Position numbers and translations under genes: made by a program
Shown: positions 21,267 to 34,035 of the stretch, piece by piece
Numbering within the stretch: the first letter of the stretch is position 1
Layout: every line of letters starts with the position of its first letter
Assembly: GCA_021234155.1 (NCBI GenBank)
Contig: JAJEKV010000236.1
Location: 436,001-500,000 of the forward strand
DNA length: 64,000 nt
Direction of reading: 5' to 3'
Origin: Isoetes taiwanensis
Taxonomy: Eukaryota > Streptophyta > Lycopodiopsida > Isoetales > Isoetaceae
Notes under the pieces: generated by a model
Told to the model about the DNA's origin: nothing
Database searches by the model: none
What the model saw: the letters and a program-made list of their open reading frames with translations, nothing else

Positions 21267-23114
21267 GCCCCACAAAAAACCAAAACCATCAAGAGAAAAT
21301 TGAGCTCTCAATAGTGAACAAAGGATACTTTAAAGCACTGTGTAGATACTTGTGAGCCATAACGATTCCTCTCAAAGTCTTCTTTTATAACAGGTGTCGT
21401 GTACCTTGGTTCGGGAAATTCCCCGGAAGGCCTATAATCTACAGTGTGTATTTGAAATTTTCTTGCTAAAAAGAGTGATTGTTCTTGATACCTCCTATAG
21501 GAATGGAGGGGGAGTATGCAGCTGGTAGGCTGGGCTAGATCCAGTAGAAAACTTGCTGATCATGTCGAGAAAAGTTCTCGAACCAAGGTCATGCACCATC
21601 ATGTATTAGCTTGTTTAGTTAGATTCCTCAATCAACCTTGTTTCGTGTTTTAAAGGAGTTAAAAACGCGCAGTAGGGTCAAGAGAAATCTAGTTTTGATA
21701 ACGTAGAGGTATCTTCTTACCCGCTTGTTTTAACTCATGATTTCAATAATGACTTCAGTTCGTGTAAACTAATTTTTCTCAATGATAGCACTTGGAGGAA
21801 CCATTTTATATTTAGCATGTATAAATAACACAAGAGTCAAATTCTTCATTTCAGAGTTAAGGGTGTTAAATATTCTTAAAAGTCTGAGAACAGAAGTAGG
21901 CCACATTCATCATTCTCTATGTGCAACAGATGTGGGGAATTTTCTCTGGCAACTTCCATGCAAAATACTACAGACAATGTTTCATTTCATACTCAAAGCA
22001 AATTAATTTAAACTTTTACCCCTTATTGTGGTTTACTAAATTTTATATACGAGCGCATGCGTGCTTGTACTTGCCACCTTATGTCACATATATTGGGAGT
22101 GGTTTTTGAGTTAGTATTTGAGAGATATTAGATTATATTTTATGTTATAACTTCTATCTCTTCTTACAACCACATATCCTTGGTTTTATATTACTTAAAA
22201 GGCAAAAAAAAAAAAAAAAAAATCCATAAGATTCTTTGCACACCTAACAAGGCATACCTGTTGTGCATTTTGTAATACATGGTTTATTGTTTGCTCTCTT
22301 ACCCGTATCTAAATATATATTCGATATATCTGCATAGAAAGGATAAATGGCGGCGGACAACTACACAATCATTGATTCTTCCGACTCGGTGGAACAAATT
22401 ATGTCTAATATAGTATTTTGTTGGAATTTTGTTGTAGTTCCTTGGATTCATATGCTTTAGTATTTTCTTGATATAAGAGAAGGATGTTTTGAGCATAAGA
22501 ATATATTCATGTTCCATTTTATTTTCTAGGTGGATGTTGTTACAAAATTCATTGCTAAGAAATTCACATTATTTTATATTAGAGAGGTTGTACTAGTAGT
22601 GGACCACTTAAGACTCGTGGACAACAAAACATTAAGAATAAAATATTTCTGCAATTAAAAATGTCTAGTTGGTTTGAGGCTTTGCTTATACTTTTCTTGG
22701 AAAAATTGGGTACAATTGCCCATGAAATCTCCACATGGGGTCTATCTATAACTAAGTTAGAATCATTCAAATACCCTATTGTGGATCAAGATTGATGTAA
22801 GAAAATACTATTGTCTACTTATCTTTACTCATTTTATTCAATGGTCGAGACTGAAACCATAATTATGTGTTGAGTTGATCCACACTTAAGAAAATCGATC
22901 TATTTTATCATGGTCCACTCTTGGTGAGCCCCCCAAGGTCTTGCCAATTCTAATCTTTTTTGCATAAAGGAAGAATGCTTTGCTTGAAGGAGGAGCTTCA
23001 TGATTGATTTGATGCCACCCAAACACACAAGGGCATGAAGCTAGAATATACAACATGGGAATAAGGCCTAACAAAATAGGGACAATGTGTCCCCAAGAGC
23101 GATGTTAACTTATG
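21267..23114. other. No gene seen; one A-run
   Basis: AT-rich sequence with a run of about 19 A at 22205-22222. Short ORFs lack domain resemblance. Confidence 0.5.
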
Positions 23115-23290
23115 AAGCAAGGAAGGAAGGAAGGAAGGAAGGAAGGAAGGAAGGTACTTTTATCGTCCACGGAGACCAATCGGTCTATGGGACCCAATAC
23201 AAAAACGCAGCAAGCGGATTACTGCCCGGATTAAAAAACCCCCGCCCCGAAGGGTTTTCGAGGGAAAAACCGTGGCAGCAATCAGCCTGC
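23115..23290 (-). mobile_element. 5'-truncated LINE 3' end with (TTCC)n tail
   Basis: In element (minus) orientation it reads ggtttttccctcgaaaaccc, then gggggttttttaatccgggc, then gggtcccataGACCgattGGTCtccgtggacgataa, then a tetranucleotide tail, seen on the plus strand as (GGAA)n at 23118-23154. The same order of blocks ends the LINE copies at 35.1 and 63.7 kb. Confidence 0.75.
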
Positions 23291-23339
23291 TGACAAACTG
23301 TGCTAATCATAGGCATAGAGCTCAAATAGAAAACAATAG

Positions 23340-23600
23340 AACTAGTCATATCCATGCTATTGGTTAAAAGTGAACTTCGCGACTGTGGTTGTGAAAAATG
23401 GACCTATGATTTTTTTGAAGTTCGTCTTGCAGTCGCTCAATGGCCCGCAGTTTTCTATTTTATTCCCTCAACTTGCTATATTTGCTAACTTTCGCGCTAA
23501 GACAGTTAAATATATGGAGCAACTTCTGCTAATACTACTACCTGTATTGTCGCCTCTCCAGCTACTCAACCTCTCTTGCCCCTGCTCGAGCCCATGTTTC
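23340..23600 (+). pseudogene. Second L1-like ORF1 fragment
   Basis: FATVVVKNGPMIFLKFV followed by LQSLNGPQFSILFPQLAIF aligns with CVVVKGGP...LKLLNGPELAHLFPD at 17.4 kb. No start, poly-A or downstream domain remains. It ends where the LINE at 23.75 kb begins. Confidence 0.4.
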
Positions 23601-23749
23601 ACATATTTTTTTGCATACTCATACTTCTGATGATGATGGAACAGTAAAAATACAAACGATTCAAGAGATGCAAGAGCAACATGAAAGTATTCAGGAGCAT
23701 CATGGAAATGCTCAAGAGAGATGATAAAAAGTCACTCGAAAAAAGATGT

Positions 23750-24180
23750 TTATAATAATAATAATAATAATAATATATTAACGTCCTCTGAAGCCCGAGG
23801 GCTATGGGACAAGGAAAATACATATCTAGTACACTCAATGAAGTAGTGGAGTCTCTAATCATGTAGAGATATATCTCTAGCCATGTTCCACATTATTCAA
23901 AAGCTCTCTAAGAAAGTTTCCCAAGTGAGGGAGTGAGGGAGTGTGTTGAAACAACTCATTCATGGGTAGCTTCCAGTCAATCATAGAATATTTGGCGCGA
24001 AGTGTGTCATGTCTATGACAGTAATATATAGCATGTTTCTCCGTTTCTATGTCCTCCTGACAAGCACAAATCCTCTGACTCTTCTCAAGTTTCAACCATC
24101 TCCCTTTTTCAATCATTAAGCAATGAGAACCCATGCGTCGCGTGCAATCGCTCGATTTGCCCCTCGAAACATGCCGTGGA
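23750..24180 (-). pseudogene. LINE C-terminal fragment with (ATT)n tail
   Basis: The minus-strand frame 24134-23877 contains LEKSQRICACQEDIETEKHAIYYC (split here as QRICACQEDIETEKH and AIYYC). This is the C-x-C ... E-x-H ... C pattern that closes the ORF of CR1/L2/RTE-like LINEs. Downstream in the same orientation is the family 3' box (gtcccatAGCCCtcGGGCTtcagaggacgttaa), followed by a trinucleotide tail (plus-strand ataataata at 23753-23775). This copy links the C-terminal ORF and the 3' box on one molecule. Confidence 0.7.
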
Positions 24181-24696
24181 AGGCATAAATACTGTTGTAT
24201 GGCATGGCTATGCTCGGATTAAAATCTCTAATATAGTATTGGAGCTTCTTTTTTAGGAGGCCTCACAATTATGCAAGAAAGGCTTGGGCCTTAAATTTGC
24301 TTGTAAAGGGTATCATATCTAGTCCCCACCGGGAGAACCAGTCATGTACATCCTTGAACCAACAATTATGCCCATCCGCTTTGAGTGTTTATAATAAGTC
24401 TGGTCACCCTGCCCCTCACACTACATCTGCTTTTGAGAATCTTCATGGGAGGGTGAGTAGAAAGAAGGCTCACCCTTGTCAATTATTCAACAATAATACT
24501 AACCAAAATAATGGAAGGATAGAACAAAGAGGAGGCTCCCCCTTAGTTTCTAGGACGCGGTTGGTCTCCCTTCAGAATTATGTGAGATGGATATGGTAGA
24601 TGTTGGCACTGTTGGAATGGAGGTGGAACATAATGTTCAAAGCCTGTGAACCTATTGCCATCGGATGTGACGCTCCCCGAACCTATACCATTGTGA
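24181..24696 (-). other. Probable internal leader of LTR element C, no clear gene
   Basis: Downstream of the primer-binding site in element orientation. No gag domain was recognised. Direct echoes of the LTR (gtgacgctccccgaacctat at 24669) suggest local rearrangement. Confidence 0.3.
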
Positions 24697-24708
24697 CGCT
24701 CTGATACC
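24697..24708 (-). promoter_or_regulatory. Primer-binding site of LTR retrotransposon (tRNA-iMet type)
   Basis: Plus-strand gctctgatacca is the reverse complement of TGGTATCAGAGC, the classical plant retrotransposon primer-binding site complementary to the 3' end of initiator Met-tRNA. It lies 2 nt from an LTR end (tgtgaaactcccc). Confidence 0.85.
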
Positions 24709-24710
24709 AT

Positions 24711-26290
24711 TGTGAAACTCCCCGAACCTATACGATGCTCCCATCGTATAAATATGAGAAATTCCTCCCATGGCGACTCCATCACCATAGAAAGGCCCTC
24801 CGTCTGACTCGAACCACTTATGATGGACAAGTGTTCGCGTGAAGGACATGGAGGTGTCATTCGTCCCACGCCTCCTATGGGAATCCTATATAGCGGAAGC
24901 ATACATACATGTTCGCACCTAACAACAATACAAATAAATAATATACCACCACGAAGGGTGGCCCGACATCATCAACACGAATACAATAGAATATCAACAT
25001 AACAAAGGAAATGCACCATAAATAAGGCTTCTACCATGGGCTCAGACTCAAAGGGGTCGATTGACAGTCAAGACCTCTGGATAACAACAGACAGAGGTAT
25101 AACATGGTGTTGGCTGGCCTAGAACAATGGCTAGGGTAGTCTAGTGTGCACACTTTGAAAATAGGCTGGAACATGCTATGGCGTGATTGTACCTTCTGGA
25201 TACACAATATCATGGAATCACCCTATGAGACTACTCCGGTTTACATCTCTGATGAGGCAGGCCAGAGAGGCGTCCCCTCCCCGAGCATGAGGGATCCCTG
25301 GGTGTGCTAGAGAACACGTGCCACATCAGTGACCCCCGCATCCGTACCCGACTTACTCCCCTAAATCTTAAGGCCGGCTCACCTACCCGTTCGAGTCTAG
25401 GGCGTCCATACAGGCACGTCACTTGCGACCCAAGGAGTGTCAGACCTATACTCGGACCTCTCAGTGATGGACTATAATCCTAGCACACTGTAGGAGTCGT
25501 GTAGCCGTGCTAGGCAAGACCCCACTCCCGATTCACCATCATACTCGTTATTTGGTGCTGAATCACATCATAGCATCCACAACCAGGTGGGCTCTTGTGC
25601 ACATACCACATTTAATCGGATTTAAGGGATTCTATCTAGGAGCATCCCTAAATCTAGGTAACTTTTAGGTCTCTACCCCCCTTAATCCCATACAACACAG
25701 GAGGAACAAAAAGAGAAAATAGCAATTAGATACGAACATCCATCATCATCACAAATAAATTATAGAATCGAATTTAATCATCCATCTCCTCAAACAAGGG
25801 TCAGAGGAAAACAAGCTATGCTAAAACTAACCGGTATCATAGCTATCTCTCTGGTTCTCCATCCTTCTGGCTGGAACTAAGGTGAGAAGCAGCTCCTCCT
25901 CCACCAATTCCCCCAAATCGATTTGGGGCAAATTGGGGTGGAAGCCCCAATTTGGGTGTTCCAAGTTGGCAGGTCTGCCTTGCCCAATCAATTTGGGCCA
26001 AGTGGCAGTTCTAGATTAGTTATCCGTAATTAATTGATATTTAGGCCTTTTTAATATTAGGTTAAACGCTAAATTCGAATTAGGGTTTAGAGTTAGATTT
26101 CCGCCTTAATATTTAATGAGTTAACATAGCTAACCTTAGCTTATGAATAATCAATATGCCATTAATTATTCATAGTGACGTGTCATGTATTTATACCCAA
26201 AAGGCGTATAAATATGTGGAATGTAACAAAGGGAGTGACTTCTTTCCCATGGAACAAAAGCAACTTATCTCTCTACACGTCTAAATTTCT
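24711..26290 (-). mobile_element. LTR copy C (minus orientation)
   Basis: In element orientation the LTR ends ...tacgatgggagcatcgtata ... ggggagtttcaca, directly before the primer-binding site. Collinear similarity to the plus-strand copies at 41.1-42.4 and 43.6-58 kb covers gggatgaatgacac, the palindromic cgatgggagcatcg, ggggtagagacct, and a gatgatgatgt block. It serves as promoter and terminator of the retrotransposon. The 5' boundary near 26290 is estimated. No partner LTR was found in the expected direction, so it may be a solo or truncated element. Confidence 0.65.
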
Positions 26291-26925
26291 TACTACCTAT
26301 GTTTGTTGCAAGTGCATAAATGCTAACGAGGTGAAGTACATAAGGTAGCTAGTGTGTTTGGACATAATTATAACATCTTGGTTGTCTGTTACTGATGCAT
26401 CTAACGCTAGTGTTCTTACCACTAGAGTGGTCAGGTGATGGACCAAAAATGGTCCATTTGAAGTGTTCACTTTAAAACTCATATAAAACCAATGGTACAA
26501 AATCTATTCGAACCCTTTCTAGGAGTTCATATATGGCAGTCATGGTCCACTAGAAAAATACCTAAAAGTATATATACCTCCATTCTTGAAAGTTATGCTC
26601 TAGCAAACTCAGGAGGGTCAAGTACATAGCAAACTCAGGAGCTTCATGTTTACATAAAGTCAAACTGTCTCGACTCCAGAAGGCAGTTGTAGTTTAAATA
26701 CAACAACTTTCACATGGAAATGTATTTTGAGCTAATATTTGATATATAAGCAATTGACAAGTTCCTCCATCCCATAAAAATGCTGGTTGGCCTTGAATTT
26801 GATGTTTGGACTTTCACTTTTGATCTCAATTTTAGGTAACTTGTAATAATGATTAATATTTCCCCATATAGAGCAAAACTTACTCTATGATATCCTCTAA
26901 AAAATCATAATATGAAAGTTCAAAA
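26291..26925. other. No gene seen
   Basis: AT-rich, with a recurring ggaccaaaaatggtcca motif at 26438 related to sites at 28388, 28709 and 31321. No coding frame. Confidence 0.5.
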
Positions 26926-28317
26926 TGATATAAAACCAAGATAAAAAAGATAAAAAAGATTGTAAGAGATTTTGTCTGGTGTACCGATCAAGGAGGCACT
27001 GTGAAGGTGGCGTGGAAGAAATGTATGTTGTTTAAACAACAAGGAGGAATTGGTATGTTGGATCTTTCTTTACAGGGTAAGGTCTTAGCTTCTAAGCTAT
27101 TGTTCAGTTTGTTGAAAGATGATTGTGCATCACCAGGTATGAAGTTACTTTAACAATCAGTAAAGAAGTGTATGGTTTTTCATAAGCGAGGTGTGAGAAT
27201 TGAGCTCCCTTGGGCATTGTTATATCCATTGAAAGCTTATTCACATGCCTCTCCAGTACTGAAAGGCTTGCTTCGGGCTTGGAAGGTAGTCCAGCAGGTG
27301 ATTACATTTGATTGGGAACCTTGTCTCCAGGCATCTTCCCCCTTTCTGTGGTTGCCTTTGTATACTCATGGACAACTACACCCAGTTGTAGAATTTATGC
27401 ATGCGCATTCCCAAGCGAGGTGGAGGAGAGCAGGTATTATTTCTATTGAACAGTGGTATTTTGGTATTGACATTGCTCCTTGGCAATGGTTTCAAGAGAA
27501 ATATGGGTTCTTTGGATAAAGATATCGATTATATGGGCTTATGTAGCAAGTGCTCTTCCTTTAATTAAGAAGGTTGGTGACAAGAGATGTTGGAACTTTG
27601 TTCAAGGTATTAAAGAAGGCAAGCAACTAGTAAGTTCATGCTACAGATTGCTTACCTCCTCAAGTACTTTATCACCTTCTCGAAAATGGCACTTACGGAC
27701 TTTGCCTTCTCAATGGCAATCCATCGGAACCTTGGTTGGTCTAAATATAATCCTCCAAAGGTAAATGTTTTACTTTGGCGAGGTGATTCATCGCTCTTTG
27801 AGAGTTAATGAGATGGTTCATCGCTTTTAAGCGGGGAGTAAGCCCACTTTGCCCAATGTGTGAGCGGTGCATTGAAACATTGGAGCCTTTGTTTATATTT
27901 GTGTGCAGAGTGAGTAGTCTTAGGTCCCGGCCGCATTCTCTTTTTGGAGTACCTTTGGATAGTCAAAGACTTTCTTTTGGGTATTTATCCAAATCAGTGG
28001 ACTGCTTCTAAAAGGATTGCATTTCACATGGCAAAGTCTTGGCTAATATGGAGTGTATGGAAGCGAAGGCGAAGAAAGGTCTTTTATGATAAGCGTATTT
28101 CTTCTCAGGTGGTGCTTCAAGAAAAACGTAAGAAGTTGTATAATTGCTTTCAGATCTCCAATTGGCCTGATCGTATTAAACTTCCAATATGGAGTGATCA
28201 TCTAAAAGTGATTGATGCTTCAGGGACATTTCTTACTTCTGGAAGTACTTTGTAATCTTTTGAGTGTATAATATGAAGTAAAACACATTCTTCAAAAAAA
28301 AATTGAAATAAAACCAA
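26926..28317 (+). pseudogene. 5'-truncated L1 copy 1 with target-site duplications
   Basis: The body at 26940-28303 is flanked by tgatataaaaccaa (26926-26939) and tgaaataaaaccaa (28304-28317), 13 of 14 identical. It starts inside the RT C-terminal part (IVRDFVWCTDQGGTVKVAWKK, split: KIVRDFVW, GGTVKVAWKKCML, QGGIGMLDLSLQGKVLASKL). It continues through ELPWALLYPLKAYSHASPVL, WLPLYTHGQLHPVVEFM and a zf-RVT-like CPMCERCIETLE region, and ends in acacattcttc plus A9. Several frameshifts break the ORF. It is homologous to copy 2 at 29583-30650. Confidence 0.85.
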
Positions 28318-29569
28318 TACAAAAACAAGCTCATTATAAACGTAAAAGACATGGTCACAAGAAATCAAGAAATGTTTCTGTACCTGAACCCATTACTGGT
28401 CCATAGGTCCATTTAAAATCAATAACTTTCTTATGTTAATTGACCTCGAGTTAAATTTTGGGATATGAATAGCTTCTGATTTGCTTTAGTAATGAAAATA
28501 TCTGTTGATCATAACCTTGAGATTTGGATTAAACTTTATAACATTAAATTCAAATATGTCTTCTATGCTTATTCTAGATTTATGCCTCAAAATGTGACTT
28601 TGAAAAATCACATTCTCAAAATGTCCCATGTCATGAAATCAATGCAAAAAAAATCAAATTATGACTATAAAAAGTCAAGTTAGACTGATATGTGCAATTC
28701 CACTTGCAGACCATTATTGGTCCACAGGACTGGAAGTTTAAAAATTAATAAAGACAACATATTAATCAATTTCGATCTCAACTTTAGAATATATAGTTTA
28801 TACGTAACAATTCTCTATAGGATAAAATTAATTGGTTAGACGAGCTTGCATAATTTGAGGGCAATGTTTAAGCACAAACAACAGTGAATTTATGGGGTAC
28901 TTATTCGTCAATTGAATCTACATGGACTTCCACACACACTTTTCAAAAATTATGTTATTAAAGGTAAGAGACCGTGGTATCATCATGGGGACAAAATGGA
29001 TAGGGCTAGTGAGAGATATATGCTCTATACAATTTGTCTAGTTATGTACCATAAATGGTTCATGCTTAATTATATTCGTATCTTTCAAATAATACGTTAT
29101 TTTAATATGAAAATAGAGAGTTATATTGCAAAGAAAGGCCTGCATTCATGGAAAATGTAGTGTACATGAAAGATGACCTACTTGTAACATTATCCTACTA
29201 AAACTCTAATGATTTGTAGCAGCAATGGATATACCAATTTTATACTAATCAAAATTGACCATGTTTCTCCGTATGTTTTTGCAAGAAAGCCACAAAACCT
29301 ACATAAAGAACCTATATATATATGTTCCTTGTCATATTTTGAACCATTTGAAAGGCTTATTTGGAGAAATATAGCATGTTCTCTACAAAGCTGAGAAAGA
29401 CGCATCAAAGGTAATATGATTTAATTTTTTACTTTATACTTAAACTTCACGATCTTCACTTTCATTCGTCTCACTAGCTAGTAAATGATGAGGTTTTAGC
29501 CTATAATTTTGGAATTAACTCAAATTTTTAACCTCTAATGTGTTAACCCTATGGCTGTACATCATCTTT
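28318..29569. other. No gene seen; degenerate repeats
   Basis: AT-rich interval between the two L1 copies. Blocks beginning ccattactggtccataggtc (28388) and ccattattggtccacaggac (28709) are followed by similar AT-rich sequence and look like diverged tandem copies. Confidence 0.5.
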
Positions 29570-30663
29570 AAATCTAGTTAATCTGCTCCCTTGGGCATTG
29601 TTATATCCATTGAAAGCTTATTCACATGCCTCCCCAGTATTGAAAGGCTTGCTTCGGGCCTGGAAGGTAGTCCAGCAGGTGATTATATTTGATTGGGAAG
29701 CTTGTCTTCAGGCATCTTCCCCCTTTTTGTGGTTGCCTTTGTATACTCATGGACAACTACACCCAGTGGTAGAATTTATGCATGCGCATTCCCAAGCACG
29801 GTGGAGGAGAGCAGGTATTATTTCTATTGAACAATGGTATTTTGGTATTGACATTGCTCCTTGGCAATGGTTTCAGGAGAAATATGGGTTGTTGGATAAA
29901 GATATCACTATATGGGCTTATGTAGCAAGTGCTCTTCCTTTAATTAAGAAGGTTGGTGACCAGAGATGCTAGAACTTTGTTCAAGGTATTAAAGAAGGCA
30001 AGAAGCTAGTAAGTTCATGCTACAGATCTCAAGTACTTTATCACCTTCTCGAAAATGGCACTTACAGACTTTGCCTTCTCAATGGCAATCCATCTGGAAC
30101 CTTGTTTGGTCTAAATATAATCCTCCAAAGGTAAATGTTTTACTTTGGCAGGTGATTCATCGCTCTTTGAGAGTTAATGAGATGGTTCATCGCTTTAAGC
30201 CGGGAGTAAGCCCACTTTGCTCAATGTGTGAGCGGTGCATTGAAACATTGGAGCATTGTTTATATTTGTGTGCAGAGCTGAGTAGTCTTAGGTCCTGGCT
30301 GCATTCTCTTTTTGGAGTATCTTTGGATAGTCAGCACTTTCTCAGTGGACTGCTTCTAAAAGGACCGCATTTCACATGGCAAAGTCTTGGCTAATATGGA
30401 GTGTATGGAAGCGAAGGCGAAGAAAGGTCTTTTATGATAAGCATATTTCTTCTCAGGTGGTACTTCAAGAAATTCGTAAGAAGTTGTATAATTGCTTTCA
30501 GATCTCCAATTGGCCTGATCGTATTAAATTTCCAATATGGAGTGATCATCTAAAAGTGATTGATGCTTCAGGGATATTTCTTACTTCTGGAAGTACTTTG
30601 TAATATCTTGAGTGTATAATATGAAGTAAAACACGTTCTTCAAAAAAAAAAAATCTAGTTAAT
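29570..30663 (+). pseudogene. 5'-truncated L1 copy 2 with perfect target-site duplications
   Basis: The body at about 29583-30650 is bounded by aaatctagttaat at 29570-29582 and 30651-30663, a perfect 13-bp duplication. It begins at ctcccttgggcattg, equivalent to the middle of copy 1. From there it is nearly identical to copy 1 through LPWALLYPLKAYSHAS, EFMHAHSQARWRRAG, EQWYFGIDIAPWQWF, VNVLLWQVIHRSLRVN, CSMCERCIETLEHCLYLC and the tail attcttc/cgttcttc plus A12. Frameshifts and a stop near 29969 make it non-coding. Its perfect TSD suggests it is younger than copy 1. Confidence 0.9.
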
Positions 30664-31450
30664 TGCATAGTTAAATCCTAATTACACTATATCCAAGTTG
30701 ATAGAGTAATTTTCTATGTAGAATAAGAAGAATGCAATATTGTTTATCCTCGTGATACTTACAGGTGGTGATTTTGGAGCATTTTAATATAAGATTTTGT
30801 TCGAACTTCTGTATAGGAAATTCTCTTTTATATTTTGAAGTTGATATAACTTATGAACACTCCAAAAAAAACAAAAGATTGTACTTCATATAGTTAAGAA
30901 CCAATGGCCACAAGAACTAAGCAAAAACTTGTAATAATAAGAGAAAGATAATTCCTAAACCGCAAGCAACATTTTTGAACAAAATAGGGTTTGCCAGCTT
31001 CCACGGATGTTAGATAATGGCAGCCAAAACTAAAAACACACAAATCAATGTGTTCTATCTATCATAAATAGATAAATACTTCCAATTTTAGCAAGATTTA
31101 GGCCTGTTTATGCTAGGAAAATCCAAGAATGCAGTTCTAGACTGTTGTAGAAACTATCAAATTCTCTTATATTTGAACAATCACTACAACATATAGGAAA
31201 GTTCATTGGTCTTGAAATTCTCAATTCATTAAGAATTAAGTAAAGATTGATGTGATGGTGATATATCGCGAAATTGAAACTTCTATTCTCAGATATACTG
31301 GTTTAAGTGGCAGTGGGTTAACTGGACCAATTCTGGTCCATGGACCAGGAATGGTCCCCGGGACCACTCTAGTGTTACTATGTGGAAGTCCTCCATGCAC
31401 TTTTACTCAAGCAGATAGGTTTGGGCATTGGATAGTAATCAAGTAGAAAG
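30664..31450. other. No gene seen
   Basis: AT-rich. A palindrome-rich spot at about 31321-31370 (ggaccaattctggtccatgg, ggaccaggaatggtcc) resembles the ggtcca motifs nearby. No coding frame. Confidence 0.5.
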
Positions 31451-32000
31451 ATAATGGACAAGTGGGGTTTGATAAATGAGTATGCTCATAATAGACCTTG
31501 CTAGCGTGGTGTTTTGTAGGCTACTGCAAAGTAAAATTCTTCAGCTGGGGCATTATGTCACATAATGTTCGTGTGGAGATGTTATATGGTAAAGATGGAA
31601 AGAAACGGAAGCAATCGATAATTTAAACTGATGCAAGGGCTCGAGAAGAAGAAGAACAAGAAGAGGAAAAAATTTATATCATGCCACATTGGCAGCATCT
31701 GATTAGACAAGTGGAATAATAATGGGCAAGAATGGGAGTTGATAAATGTGTCCGCTTATAACAGACATTGCTAGCGAGGTCACCTCACTAGCAAGGTACT
31801 CTATGGGCTACTGTAAGGAGTAAAATTCTTCAGCTTGGGCATAATATTGCATGGTTGTTGGGTGGAGACTCTAATATGATCGAGCTCAAAAGAGGCAGAA
31901 GTAATCGAAGATCTGAAGTGATGCAAGGGTGCAAGAAGAATAAGACCAAGAAGAAGCAATTTTTATGGCACATTACATTGGCAGCAGTCGATTGGACATA
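31451..32000. repeat. Direct duplication of about 275 bp
   Basis: aatggacaagtggggtttga ... gacattgctagcg-type ... taaaattcttcagctggggc ... gatgcaagggctcgagaaga ... cattggcagca recurs as aatgggcaagaatgggagtt ... taaaattcttcagcttgggc ... gatgcaagggtgcaagaaga ... cattggcagca. The first copy starts near 31451 and the second near 31727. Confidence 0.75.
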
Positions 32001-33236
32001 TAACGCACACACAATTATGTATATGAAGAAGCTGAAAAGTAATATAAGCTATAATGTCAAATTTATAGAGAACATGAGAAGATCTTAGAAGCTTTATTGA
32101 GAAAACAAATACGTGACACAATTCTCCTACCACCCATCCGGATCTCTCCGAAAGGGCTAAAGACAAGGTTATATCACTGGCTTCTAATCAACACTAAATC
32201 TCATAGATCCAGCCTCCGGCCAACTGGCTAAGAATTTTTAGATATAGCTTAGAGTTGCGATGCCTAGTTTATGGATTTCGAACAACACTACTTAATCATT
32301 GAGACTTTCATCTAGTAATTGATGCAAAGAAGATATCTGAACCATATTGTCATCTAGTCCTCTTTCCATCGGGATGCCTTCTCCTTATTCTCCTCCACGT
32401 GGTTGCTAACTAGTTGCTCCTTCCTTACCTTGGTCGTTGTTGTTCCCTTAATTAGGCACCTCCTCCATAAAAGGTGCTCCTCGAGTAACAATTATCCTTC
32501 AATATTTAGAAAAAGGTTTCCCATAATATTGTCCTTTAGCCCTTTTATTATTAGGCAATCTTCAAAGAATATATTTTTACATATCCTTGCACCTTTTTCC
32601 TTGGCCCTCTCATTGTGAACCAGCCCAATGAGCTTGTGCTATATTAATCCTTCCCTTCTGTAAGTTGATCGTCCTCGATCATTATCAACCTAGAAAATAA
32701 AAGCAAGAAACCTCCCTTCTTAAAGTTGATCATTGATCACCTTTTGAAAAGTGTGTTAGTCCTTTCCTTCTCAAGTTTGATCACCTCAAATCTCCTTTGG
32801 GAAGTAATTCTTTCTAATCCTTCAAGTAATTTTTCCTTATTTGAACAAGAAAGATCCCATTTCTGATTAGAAATATAGTTTTATGAGGTTAGACATGCAA
32901 GTCATTTAATGAATTGAGTTTAGCATCATATTGCAAACAATGAATGGTGTATTATCCTTTACAACAGCCTATTCTTTTCTTAGACATGAGTGTTATGTTA
33001 TCCCTGGCATATTGGCATGAAATTCACTAGGACTCTTTGAAGCTTCTTTATCCAAATGATGCCCATCTTATGTAGATAGTAAAGCTGTCACTAACTGTTT
33101 CAAGGATTTAGAAATGGAAAAGACTCTTACCTTAATGTCGGTTATGTAAAGCTTATTTGGAAACTAGATTTTGATATAATCAAGCACTTCAAAGCCTCCA
33201 ACTTTGAATAACCATCTTCCATATAGCAATCCAAAA
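32001..33236. other. No gene seen
   Basis: No supported ORF. The sequence is AT-rich, with cctt-rich stretches on the plus strand around 32360-32840. Confidence 0.5.
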
Positions 33237-34035
33237 TATATTTTTTTTTTTTTTTTTTTTTCTGAGTGGACGTGGACATTTATTACTTAAAAGAATATAA
33301 AGAGTACATGGTGGACTCAAAACCCAGGGGAGAAGATGTCCACTAGAGAAAAACTACCCACCACATACATAACATAGGAAAGCAGAGAATACATGTCACG
33401 AAGAGCACAACTGGCTATGAGTAAGTCTGAATCTGAAGATATCGCTCCCAAACAATACTTTTGATGTCATCCTTTAAGGAAGAATACTTGTACACTTTTA
33501 CAATGCGACTACGAGCATTGCTGGCCACTTGCATTACCTGAAAAGGCCCGTCCCTTGAAGATATGAGGAGATTTCATCTCTTCCAGATGGACCAGATGAT
33601 CCGAGCGGATGCTAAGTGGAAAGCCCTCTTTGCCAACTTTTCGTAAGAACTAGGATAGACTGACAATATGACCTGCTGACTATTCAAATCACAATGGAAA
33701 AGGCTCAAAAGCCATTGCCAAGCAAGCCAAACATGGTGACACAAGAAAAAGCAGTGCTCAATTGTCTCATTCCTCTGCATGCAAAGAGGGCAGATCACAG
33801 AGAATTCTGGATGAAATCTATGAACATCAATGTTTACCCGCACGTATCTATGAATGATCTGCCACCATAAGATAGATAGCTTAGGATGGAGCAATTTATC
33901 CCATACCCATCGCCAGATTGCGTTCCGATGAGGCTTAGGAAAAATAAAGGCCACTTTGGTGATGGAGGCAGCACTTGAGGGTGAAGCAGGACCACATACA
34001 AAATGTATTAACTCTCCTTCACTCTGGCTTCTCAT
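33237..34035 (-). pseudogene. L1-type LINE 3' fragment with zf-RVT motif
   Basis: The minus-strand frame 34035-33574 reads WRWVWDKLLHPKLSILWW, QIIHRYVRVN, CPLCMQRNETIEHCFFLCH and AKRAFHLASARIIWSIWKR, the zf-RVT domain that ends plant L1 ORF2. About 330 nt further, a T run at 33240-33261 on the plus strand is the poly-A tail in element orientation. It is homologous to the C-terminal parts at 12.6, 28 and 30.4 kb but clearly diverged. The ORF is open over 153 codons with no RT upstream. Confidence 0.8.

Noticed and set aside
29190-29408. Overlapping ORFs on both strands near 29.2-29.4 kb
   Set aside because: They are short, mutually antisense, AT-rich and without domain resemblance.
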